This document shows positions 1 to 6,900 of a stretch of DNA of 13,064 nt, one piece after another. A program made the translations under genes and the position numbers. The notes under the pieces are model-generated. The model saw only the letters and a program-made list of their open reading frames with translations. It made no database searches and was not told the DNA's origin. Numbering within the stretch: position 1 is the first letter of the stretch; the number at the start of each line of letters is the position of its first letter. Origin of the DNA: Bacteroidota bacterium (GTDB lineage: Bacteria > Bacteroidota > Ignavibacteria > UBA10030 > SZUA-254); assembly GCA_004322375.1 (NCBI GenBank), contig SCUC01000240.1, positions 1 through 13,064 on the forward strand. Reading direction: 5' to 3'.

Positions 1-1
1 C

Positions 2-598
2 TGGGCGACCCGCAGCGTAGGCGGGTGGGCAATGATGTTCCTGCTGTTTACGATGACAGGCTCCGCCACTTCCCTGTTTGATGAAAAGAAAAACGGGGTG
101 ATGCTGCGGTTGCTCGCCTCGCCGATTTCACGGACACACATTCTCTGGGGCAAGTACCTGTTTAATATGTCCCTCGGCATCATTCAGCTCCTATTTCTTT
201 TTACAGTAGGATGGATTCTTTTTGACATTGACATTTTCTCAAACCTGTTCAATTTAGTTCTTGTCGTGATTGCCGCTTCAATAGCATGCACGGCGTTCGG
301 GATGCTGCTCGCGGCGTTTTGCAGAACCGCGCAGCAAGCAAACGGCTGGGGTACGCTGCTTATATTAACAATGAGCTCTATCGGTGGCGCGTGGTTTCCC
401 ACTTCGCTCATGCCCGACTATCTCCTCGTCTTCAGCAAGATGACGATTATCTATTGGTCAATAGATGGATTCATGCAGGTGCTCTGGCGCGGCGTCGGTA
501 CGCTTGCCATCCTGCCCAACATCGGAATTCTCCTCGGCATTGCAGCTCTCGTCAACATTGTAAGCGTGCTCCAGTTCAAGAAAGGGCACGTCTTTTAA
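2..598 (+). CDS. ABC-2 type transporter permease, C-terminal part (5' end cut by window)
   Basis: The frame is open from the first bases of the window, so the ATG at 32 is internal; about 198 residues are visible. The visible part starts in a hydrophobic stretch (GGWAMMFLLFTMTG), followed by the cytoplasmic loop SLFDEKKNGVMLRLLASPIS and the membrane-entry segment RTHILWGKY. This order is typical of ABC-2/NodJ/DrrB-like permeases. Four further hydrophobic segments follow, with a conserved-looking SSIGGAWFP motif before the last external loop, and a basic tail ending KKGHVF. Such permeases pair with a separate ATPase to export drugs, lipids or polysaccharides across the inner membrane. The ATPase is not in the window and probably lies to the left. 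The next gene, 106 nt downstream on the same strand, is another ABC permease of a different superfamily. Family assignment is firm; substrate is unknown. Confidence 0.9.
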   Translation, partial: WATRSVGGWAMMFLLFTMTGSATSLFDEKKNGVMLRLLASPISRTHILWGKYLFNMSLGIIQLLFLFTVGWILFDIDIFSNLFNLVLVVIAASIACTAFGMLLAAFCRTAQQANGWGTLLILTMSSIGGAWFPTSLMPDYLLVFSKMTIIYWSIDGFMQVLWRGVGTLAILPNIGILLGIAALVNIVSVLQFKKGHVF

Positions 599-704
599 TC
601 AAGTCAAAATTAAAAAATTCCCAAGTAAAAAATGTTTATACCGAGATTACTTTCAACCATCAAAGTGCATTTTTTACTTTTTACTTGATACTTTTTAATT
701 GAAT
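599..704. other. A+T-rich spacer between the two permease genes, with inverted repeats
   Basis: This spacer contains a perfect 12-bp inverted repeat (AAGTAAAAAATG at 623-634, its complement at 668-679) separated by 33 nt. An outer, imperfect pair is formed by TCAAGT at 599-604 and ACTTGA at 683-688. The arms could fold the whole spacer into a long hairpin with a large loop. No clear promoter or Shine-Dalgarno sequence for the downstream gene was found. It may be a degenerate intergenic repeat, a weak attenuator or simply A+T-rich spacer. Confidence 0.5.
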
Positions 705-1949
705 ATGTGGTTAGAACTTCTTAAAGATTTTTTTCAAGACCTGAAAGCGCAAAGACTTCGCGCGTTTCTTACCATTGTTTCCATCACGTGGGGAACGGTC
801 GCGGTAGTGCTGCTGCTTTCCTTCGGACAGGGATTGGGACACCAGATGATGCTGGGACTTGTCAACGCAGGCGACAAAATCATGATTATTTACGGCGGCG
901 AGACCAGCAAAGAATTTGAAGGAATGGCGAAAGGACGGCAGATTGATTTCGTTGAGGAAGATGTTGATATGCTGGAACGCGCTATACCCGGCGTCGCGAT
1001 GGTTAGTCCTCAATACCGCAAGTTTGTTCAGCTTCGTTACAATAAATTTTCTACGAACACGGAGTGCGAGGGGGTGAATCCCGGCTTCGAGGAGATGCGC
1101 CGCATGTACCCGATGGCGGGCGGGCGATTTTTAAGCAATAAAGATATTCAAGAGCAGCGACGCACGCTTGTGCTTGGCTCAAAAATTGCAAAGGATATTT
1201 TCAAGGATGAAGCGCCGGTGGGCAAATCGCTGCTGCTCGATGGAATTCCGTTCACCGTCGTGGGAATCATTCAACCTAAAATACAAACAAGCAGCAACAA
1301 CGGTCCCGATGCGGAACGTGCGATTATCCCTTTCAATACCTTTCGCACGATGTATGGCAACAAGTATGTTAATTCCATCGTCATTCGCCCAAGCGACCCC
1401 CAACGACAGCCGGAAGTGAAGCAATCGCTCTATGAAGTTTTAGGGAGGAAGTATCACTTCGACCCTACTGATGAACGCGCGTTGGGCATCTGGGACTTTA
1501 TCGAAGAAGAAGAGATTGGAGAGAAAATCATGCTTGGCATTACAATCTTTTTGTTTGCCGTGGGATTGTTGACGCTCTTGATTGCCGGCGTTGGCGTTGC
1601 GAACGTGATGTACGCAATCGTGAAAGAACGCACAAAAGAAATCGGCGTGCGGATGGCGGTGGGCGCGAAACGTTCTCACATTATGGCGCAGTTTATTATC
1701 CAGGCGCTGTTAGTCGCGTTTATCGGCGGCGCAATCGGATTATCGTTTTCCTATCTCGTCGTTACGGGAGTGAACATGCTCCCTGCCGAAACCGACGGAC
1801 CGATGCAATTCCTCGGTCGCCCTATTCTCTCTCCCGTCATCATGATGATTACTACCGGGATACTCACTATCATCGGCTTAATTGCCGGCTTCTTCCCCGC
1901 CCGCCGCGCCGCCAGTGTTGACCCGATTGAATCGTTGAGGTATGAGTAG
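705..1949 (+). CDS. MacB/FtsX-family ABC transporter permease
   Basis: The 414-residue protein has the standard MacB-type layout. A cytoplasmic N-terminus (LLKDFFQDLKAQRLRAFLT) leads into TM1 at about residues 20-42, then a ~230-residue periplasmic MacB_PCD-like domain. Three C-terminal membrane segments follow at about 276-300, 326-354 and 375-398. FtsX signatures are clear: KERTKEIGVRMAVGAKRSHI after TM2, and FFPARRAASVDPIESLRYE at the end. Members act with an ATPase to move lipoproteins, peptides or drugs, or to drive mechanotransmission between inner membrane and periplasm. There is no fused ATPase domain, unlike E. coli MacB. A TTG two codons upstream (699) is possible, but ATG at 705 is preferred; no Shine-Dalgarno sequence precedes either. 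It follows an ABC-2 permease, so an export operon is likely. Substrate cannot be inferred. Confidence 0.93.
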   Translation: MWLELLKDFFQDLKAQRLRAFLTIVSITWGTVAVVLLLSFGQGLGHQMMLGLVNAGDKIMIIYGGETSKEFEGMAKGRQIDFVEEDVDMLERAIPGVAMVSPQYRKFVQLRYNKFSTNTECEGVNPGFEEMRRMYPMAGGRFLSNKDIQEQRRTLVLGSKIAKDIFKDEAPVGKSLLLDGIPFTVVGIIQPKIQTSSNNGPDAERAIIPFNTFRTMYGNKYVNSIVIRPSDPQRQPEVKQSLYEVLGRKYHFDPTDERALGIWDFIEEEEIGEKIMLGITIFLFAVGLLTLLIAGVGVANVMYAIVKERTKEIGVRMAVGAKRSHIMAQFIIQALLVAFIGGAIGLSFSYLVVTGVNMLPAETDGPMQFLGRPILSPVIMMITTGILTIIGLIAGFFPARRAASVDPIESLRYE

Positions 1950-2018
1950 CAATGAAAAATGCAAAATTAAAAAGGAAAAAAGTTTATTGAATAATTTATT
2001 ATGATTATTTTATCGATT
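1950..2018. other. Convergent intergenic spacer, A+T-rich
   Basis: These 69 nt separate two convergent genes. The spacer is almost entirely A and T, starting with an A-rich tract (about 1954-1982). No hairpin strong enough to call a terminator was found on either strand. Confidence 0.5.
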
Positions 2019-2918
2019 TTATTGTTTGAATGCTGATTCACTATAAAGACTAATATGTTCTTCTCTGCTATATTTTGGAAAAAGTGTTGGCATTGTGTAA
2101 TCTATGATTACATCAGTTTGAAGATTCTTTAATAAATGATATGTTACAATGAGGGGCTTAAATTTTTTATTGCCAAGTTCAGATAAACAATTGTAGAATA
2201 AAAGGGCTAGTTCGTAAGTTGACAATTGTGCTCTTACCAAGGATGTATAAAATTCTTTATCAGAGATTTCAGGATTCTTATCAATAAACTTTATTATATG
2301 GTAGAGGTTTCTAAAATAATGGCCAATGTCTAATTGATATTTATTAAAAAAATTAAGATATGATTTGTTAATTAATTCCTCCAAAGAGTGATAATCCTTA
2401 CTATGCTGTAAATAATATTCTTGATAACGCCTCTCATACTCATTGTACATTTTTTTGAAGCAATCTCTTCCTTTTAGAAAAGTAGGGTTACCGTGAGTAA
2501 CACCATCAGGCAAATCTATTGAATTTACAATTTGATGATGTAGAGATAAAAGTTGAAAAAATTTGTTCTCAAAATTCTGTAAAAGAAGGGTCTTATTTTG
2601 TATTTCTAATTGTTCTTTTTGTCCCTTAATCTCTTTTCTAGTATCCTCAAGTTCTTGTCTTTGTAGTTTTAGTTCCTTGGACTGTAAATAGATTGTTACA
2701 ATTACTCCAGCAAAAGCTAACCCAGCGAAGAGTGCATTTATTGCTCCAAACATTTGCCCAAAGTTGCTTCGATCCACCCAAGTTGGCAATCTGGAATCAT
2801 TAACAATCCATATCCATGAGCCTAAAAATAGTGTAATAACTATTAGTGTACCATAAATAAGCGGTTTTATATATGGATAACTTATCTTATCTTCATTTGA
2901 GAAGTTATGATTTGTCAT
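2019..2918 (-). CDS. putAbiC-family putative phage abortive infection protein (membrane protein)
   Basis: This 299-residue protein has two membrane segments (about residues 18-39 and 56-78). A charged, probably coiled-coil stretch follows at about 80-112 (SKELKLQRQELEDTRKEIKG), then a cytoplasmic helical domain. The order NALFAGLAFAGVIVTIYLQ, LQRQELEDTRKE, QNFENKFFQLLSLHHQIV, GHYFRNLYHIIKFID, RAQLSTYELALLFYNCLS and KFKPLI is what I recall for the putative phage abortive infection family (putAbiC, Pfam PF16872). Members are thought to act in anti-phage defence, but the mechanism is not established and this function is inference. The gene is strikingly A+T-rich: bases 2341-2400 have 12 G+C of 60, against 25 of 60 at 10321-10380. 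That suggests recent transfer. It stands alone on its strand, convergent with the permease operon and downstream of a HEPN/MNT pair. A palindrome lies 6 nt before the start; no Shine-Dalgarno sequence is visible. Confidence 0.82.
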   Translation of the reverse strand: MTNHNFSNEDKISYPYIKPLIYGTLIVITLFLGSWIWIVNDSRLPTWVDRSNFGQMFGAINALFAGLAFAGVIVTIYLQSKELKLQRQELEDTRKEIKGQKEQLEIQNKTLLLQNFENKFFQLLSLHHQIVNSIDLPDGVTHGNPTFLKGRDCFKKMYNEYERRYQEYYLQHSKDYHSLEELINKSYLNFFNKYQLDIGHYFRNLYHIIKFIDKNPEISDKEFYTSLVRAQLSTYELALLFYNCLSELGNKKFKPLIVTYHLLKNLQTDVIIDYTMPTLFPKYSREEHISLYSESAFKQ

Positions 2919-3041
2919 AGTTTCAACTTTTGAAAAGTTCTTAGTATTTCATTTTCATTGGTGAAAAAAATTTTTTGTTAAATACCTTTGTCGTGAATTA
3001 ATATTTGTACTATAATAATTTATTACCAATAGGTAACGAGT
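2919..3041. other. Intergenic region between putAbiC and the nucleotidyltransferase gene
   Basis: This 123-nt A+T-rich spacer should hold the putAbiC promoter (minus strand). It contains the palindrome at 2925-2939, an A7T6 tract at 2964-2976, and a small stem at 3023-3036 (TTACC, loop AATA, GGTAA). The stem lies just past the nucleotidyltransferase stop codon and might be a weak terminator for that operon. No promoter hexamers could be assigned with confidence. Confidence 0.45.
2925..2939. promoter_or_regulatory. Perfect 15-nt palindrome just upstream of the putAbiC gene (possible operator)
   Basis: AACTTTT at 2925-2931 and AAAAGTT at 2933-2939 are exact complements around a single G, 6 nt before the ATG at 2918. 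The position suits an operator or a small hairpin at the translation start. The sequence is A+T-rich, so chance is not excluded. Confidence 0.4.
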
Positions 3042-3359
3042 TCATATTTCTTGTTCTCCTCTCCTATAAAACACCACTCCCACCCGCTTGATATGCTCAA
3101 GCAAATCTTTATTATCAATTTGTGTATAAATTGAGAGGTCTATTTTGTAGGGTATTGGCAGCTCGTACAGCTGGTTGCTGATAGCATTTATCACCTGAAG
3201 ATTTAACGAGCTCCCTTTTAAGGTTAGGTCAACATCGGAGCCGGGCTTGAAGTTACCTTTTGCGCGAGAGCCGTAAAGCACGGCTTCCTCCACCTGTGGA
3301 AATGCGGCAAACACGAAATTGATCTGCTCGATAATCTTCTCTGGTAACCCGAATTTCAT
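3042..3359 (-). CDS. Minimal nucleotidyltransferase, MntA-type antitoxin of a HEPN/MNT system
   Basis: The 105-residue protein carries the complete minimal nucleotidyltransferase signature G-S-x10-D-x-D in YGSRAKGNFKPGSDVDLTL (G30, S31, D42, D44). The third acidic residue is D74 in the strand KIDLSIY. The active-site set is intact, so it is probably catalytic. In characterised HepT/MntA systems such proteins transfer AMP to a tyrosine of the HEPN partner and so neutralise its RNase; other HEPN/MNT pairs are less clear. The gene follows the HEPN gene directly: its TGA stop (3364-3362) is two bases from this ATG, implying coupled translation. A TTG at 3365, overlapping that stop, is an alternative start adding two residues. 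No separate Shine-Dalgarno sequence is seen. Family call is strong; the antitoxin role is inferred from pairing. Confidence 0.92.
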   Translation of the reverse strand: MKFGLPEKIIEQINFVFAAFPQVEEAVLYGSRAKGNFKPGSDVDLTLKGSSLNLQVINAISNQLYELPIPYKIDLSIYTQIDNKDLLEHIKRVGVVFYRRGEQEI

Positions 3360-3361
3360 TA

Positions 3362-3790
3362 TCAACCGGTATTCTTTTGGTTGCCCGGAAGATAACCCTC
3401 CATCGTGCCGGCAAAGGAACAGAACAAATCGTAGTAGGTTTGAATAATGGCAGTAGCAATTTCATCCGCGGTTTCTTCGTTATAGGTATGAGCAGATTTT
3501 ATCCTGCTGTCAATCATATTGATCCACTCTTGACCATCGGAGATTAATCCTTTATTAAATGCTACCCGAAAAGCATCCCTGCTTCCCTGGATAGTATCCA
3601 CTTCTCCTTGAAATTCATAATAGTCTTTGATGACGTTCCAGGCAAGCTCATAGGTATATTCGAACGCTTGAATCAAGCCTTGTTTTTCCAATTCGTTCAG
3701 CTCGCCTTTCTCAATAAACTTTTGAAGTTGAGATAAAGCCTTTCGGAAATTGCTAAACCGTTGCTGCCAGCGTATGTCTTTACTATCCAT
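3362..3790 (-). CDS. HEPN-domain protein, HI0074 / nucleotidyltransferase substrate-binding family (HepT-type toxin)
   Basis: This 142-residue, all-helical protein matches the HI0074-type family (PF08780-like). It has RWQQRFSNFRKALSQLQKF near the start, then AFEYTYELAWNVIKDYYEFQG, GSRDAFRVAFNKGLI and the HEPN signature SRIKSAHTYNE. The last contains R96-x4-H101-x-Y103, the RX4HXY RNase motif. In characterised HepT toxins R and H are catalytic and the Y is AMPylated by MntA; all three are present here. The gene is first in a two-gene operon with the nucleotidyltransferase, the usual toxin-first order. The start is well supported because DIRWxQRF is close to the N-terminus in this family. No Shine-Dalgarno sequence is present; a perfect palindrome abuts the ATG. 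A toxin/RNase role is inferred from family and motif; some HI0074-type pairs have no shown toxicity. Confidence 0.92.
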   Translation of the reverse strand: MDSKDIRWQQRFSNFRKALSQLQKFIEKGELNELEKQGLIQAFEYTYELAWNVIKDYYEFQGEVDTIQGSRDAFRVAFNKGLISDGQEWINMIDSRIKSAHTYNEETADEIATAIIQTYYDLFCSFAGTMEGYLPGNQKNTG

Positions 3791-3805
3791 CAGTATAATA
3801 TACTG
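3791..3805. promoter_or_regulatory. Perfect 15-nt palindrome directly abutting the HEPN start codon (candidate operator)
   Basis: CAGTATA (3791-3797) and TATACTG (3799-3805) are exact complements around one A. On the coding strand the palindrome ends at the base before ATG. It occupies the place of the ribosome binding site and contains TATATT at -12 to -7 relative to the ATG. It could be an autoregulatory operator of the toxin-antitoxin pair, a start-site hairpin, or the -10 element of a leaderless transcript. Confidence 0.5.
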
Positions 3806-3931
3806 AAACCGCGCAAAAAGCGAAAAACTGGCATATCACTCTGAACTAATTTTACCGCCTTCAATCCCTGTGCGCCCCTACTATCTTAGGAACGGTTTGT
3901 CTTACCCCGGATTCTCATTCCCTCACCCGCG
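3791..3931. other. Intergenic region upstream of the HEPN/MNT operon
   Basis: These 141 nt lie between the end of the 1691-residue secreted-protein gene and the HEPN start. Apart from the palindrome at 3791-3805, I see no clear terminator for the upstream operon and no convincing -35 box. The region should contain the HEPN/MNT promoter unless there is read-through from upstream. Confidence 0.45.
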
Positions 3932-6900
3932 TTATTTAATCAGCAACATCCGCTTCACGTCCGTGTAGGTCAACATGCCGTCCCGGCTTTCAACATTGAG
4001 ACGATAACTATACACCCCGCTCGGAAGATTCGAGGCATCCCATTCTACCGTCTTGAATCCTGCATCCTGCATCCCGTCAACCAACGTTGTCACCTCCTGT
4101 CCGAGCATATTATACACCTTCAACGTAACGACACTATGAACGGATAACTGGTAACGGATAACGGTCGAAGGATTGAACGGATTCGGATAGTTCTGGTATA
4201 AAGCAACTTGCTCCGGCACATCAGCCGTTTCATCCGTTACATCTTCTTCAATGCTCACTGTTTGCGCCACTACACCGGGTGTAGCGGAAAGATAGGGAAC
4301 GTCCACAAGTCGTTTTGTTCCGGTGAGACGCGTTCGTCTGTAAAAGCTGATGGTATCGAGCCTGCCATCCGTGCGAAACGAGCCGTTAATTGCGCGAATC
4401 GTTTCATACAAATCATCAAGCGTTGCAGGCGTGTTCCCCGCAAGCGGCTGGCAGCTAAGCATAGTATCCGCTTTCCCGGAAATTTCTCTTACCATCATCC
4501 CGTTGAACGGGTTATCGGGCTGCGCTTGATTACGATAGGTCAGCTCGCCCAGTCCGGCGGGAAATTTTCCCAGCACGCTTGCCGTAATATTGAGCCGCAA
4601 CGTTAGGGCTTCGGAGAAGAGCTTGTTATTTTGTTTATCAACCGGAAGGCTTCTCTCCCGGTAGGTCATTTGCGTGCCGTCACCGAGAGAATCGAAGCAT
4701 CGGGGTCCCTGCGTGTGAAGAGCGAACCCGCCCGGCGTTTCTTGTGCCAGCGATTTCTGCACGTCTTTGTACTTGAAATGTATTACCGAGCCGCCGCCGC
4801 GCACACCCTGCGAGACACCGATACGAAGCCCGCTCGGAAACGCGCCCCGTTGACCGACGCCGAACATCTCTTTGCCGACGTTATGCAAATTGGGGAGCGG
4901 AATGCCAAGCTGTATTCGCTTGTACTCCTTCTTGAGCAAAGGCTTGAAGGCAGTGGTTCCCCATTTATAGCGAGTAGTGATATACCTTCCCGCCGAGCCG
5001 ACTCCGTTGATGTGTAGAACCTGTCCCCGGAGGAGAGACGAAGAAAGATCGCCTATAAACGATTTTCCTGAAAAGACGGCGATGGTATCGAGCGCTGTTG
5101 TCCCCTTCGTGATAACGCCCGACGTGTTCATGTTAAATGAAAGTTCCAGCAACCGCGACTGGTCGGCTGTGAGGTCAAATTCAAAAAATATCTTATCATA
5201 TTTTCTGTTAATTTGACGCCGGAGACCACGCTGGTCAACCGCAGTTGCCCAATCTTCCATAGTCGCAGTCCGGTACTGTACGCCATACGCGGGAATAATT
5301 GAAAAATACGCATCAATCACATGGTGGGCTGTCACGCCTGAAAATTCAAACTCTGTGAGCGCACCCATGTTGTTGCTGTCAACAACTACGCTATCCATTC
5401 TATATCCATGGTCGGGAATAATTTCATACGCCCGGTTCGCGCCATAGCCGATATTGCTGGCGCCGGTGGGCGTTATGGTTCCATTTCCATTGGCGGTGGC
5501 TGTTATAACCAAATACTGTCCGCTGCCTTCAAGCGCTATGACCCGTGGAGAACTATACGCATTATGAATGAACATCAGCTGAGCGTTTTTATTCCCCGAT
5601 GACGAAGGACTAAACCGAACAATAAACTCTTGTGAATAGCCCTCAAGCACATTTGCATTTGCAGGACTGACGCTGTAATCCGGGTTATCTACCGTTACAG
5701 AGGAAATCTCCAGAGACCCCGTTCCGCGGTTAGCAATTGTCACGGTTTCAATCTCCGTCGTATGAACGGGAATATCTCCAAACAGTACGCTCGTTTGAGA
5801 ACTGCCGAATGCATCCTGCACCACGGAAAATTGCGCATAGGATGTATCGGCATAATTGTTCCTGGTGTTAATCTCCTTTGCAATAAACATGAGCGTTTCC
5901 GTTCCTAACCAGCTTGAAAGCGTTCGCTCGATACCGACAACATTTCCTCCTGCCATCGTAACAAGCAAGTTGCCTGCGTTAAATGAAAAAGGATTCAACG
6001 GACCGCCAACCACCGAATTTGCAACAAAAAGAACTGTTTCTTTCACCGGAAGAAGTCGCTGCGCGGTTCCATCATAAAATTGAAACCGGAGCTGCTCCCC
6101 ATCGCCGTTGGCATAGACGGTAAGAAAATAAAGCGTCGTTCCGCCTACCTGCACAGGCGCAGTTACTCCCCGCAACTCATTCCCTGCAAATGCCGCCAAC
6201 CGGTTGTTCGAGCTTACCGGGATATTGCTTAGTGATGTTACCTGTGCCGTAAATGTCATGGAATACTGATACCCGCTCGGATTAACGCTCCACGAAGGCT
6301 GCGCATCCGGTCGTTGCGGTGGAAGAAACGCGTAAGACCACACAACGCTATCGCCATCCTGCTCAGTCAGGTACGAATCTAAATCAAATGAAGTGAACGA
6401 GCCTGAGGGTGGAATTTCCTGAGATAATGTGTTCGCTATCTCCGGGCGATGGTTGACAGAAATGATTGTGAACGTTGCCGTATCAACGTCAAATAATCCG
6501 AACGTGGAAACGTCTCTCGCTTGAAAAATAACGTTATCGCTTCCTATCCAATTGGGATCACGCGGTGTAATAATCGTTTCATGGTTTGCATTGATTGAAA
6601 TAACGTAGTTCTGGTTGTAGCTTGCTCCCCAGATTATTTCCTGTCCGTCAACTTCCCGGAGAAAATTATCGAGGTCGAACATGGCAAAGGATGTTTCCTG
6701 TTCAACGGTTTGGTCAGGTATTCCGCTGACAACCGGAGAATGATCGGAAATGACGGTATAAATTGCATAATCGGTCGCAGAATAATGGCGCGACCGATGA
6801 GCATCCCGCGCAGTAAATAATATTGTTTCGCTGCCCGACCATGCCGTATCAACAATGTCAAATGTTATCCTGTTATCGGGGCTTCTGTTCACAAGGATGT

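Noticed and set aside
286..702. Open frame on the plus strand overlapping the ABC-2 permease
   Set aside because: It is a frame-shifted shadow of the permease with no membrane segments or motifs.
699..704. TTG start at 699 for the MacB-type permease
   Set aside because: An ATG follows two codons later, and neither has a Shine-Dalgarno sequence; the ATG is the more ordinary choice.
3791..3830. Full sigma-70 promoter for a leaderless HEPN transcript
   Set aside because: The -10-like TATATT fits, but the hexamer 17 nt upstream (TTTCGC) does not resemble TTGACA, so no promoter was called.
4208..5216. Open frames on the plus strand across 4208-4606, 4631-5017 and 4977-5216
   Set aside because: They lie opposite a gene with recognisable domains, their translations are rich in R, C and H without motifs, and they are shadows.
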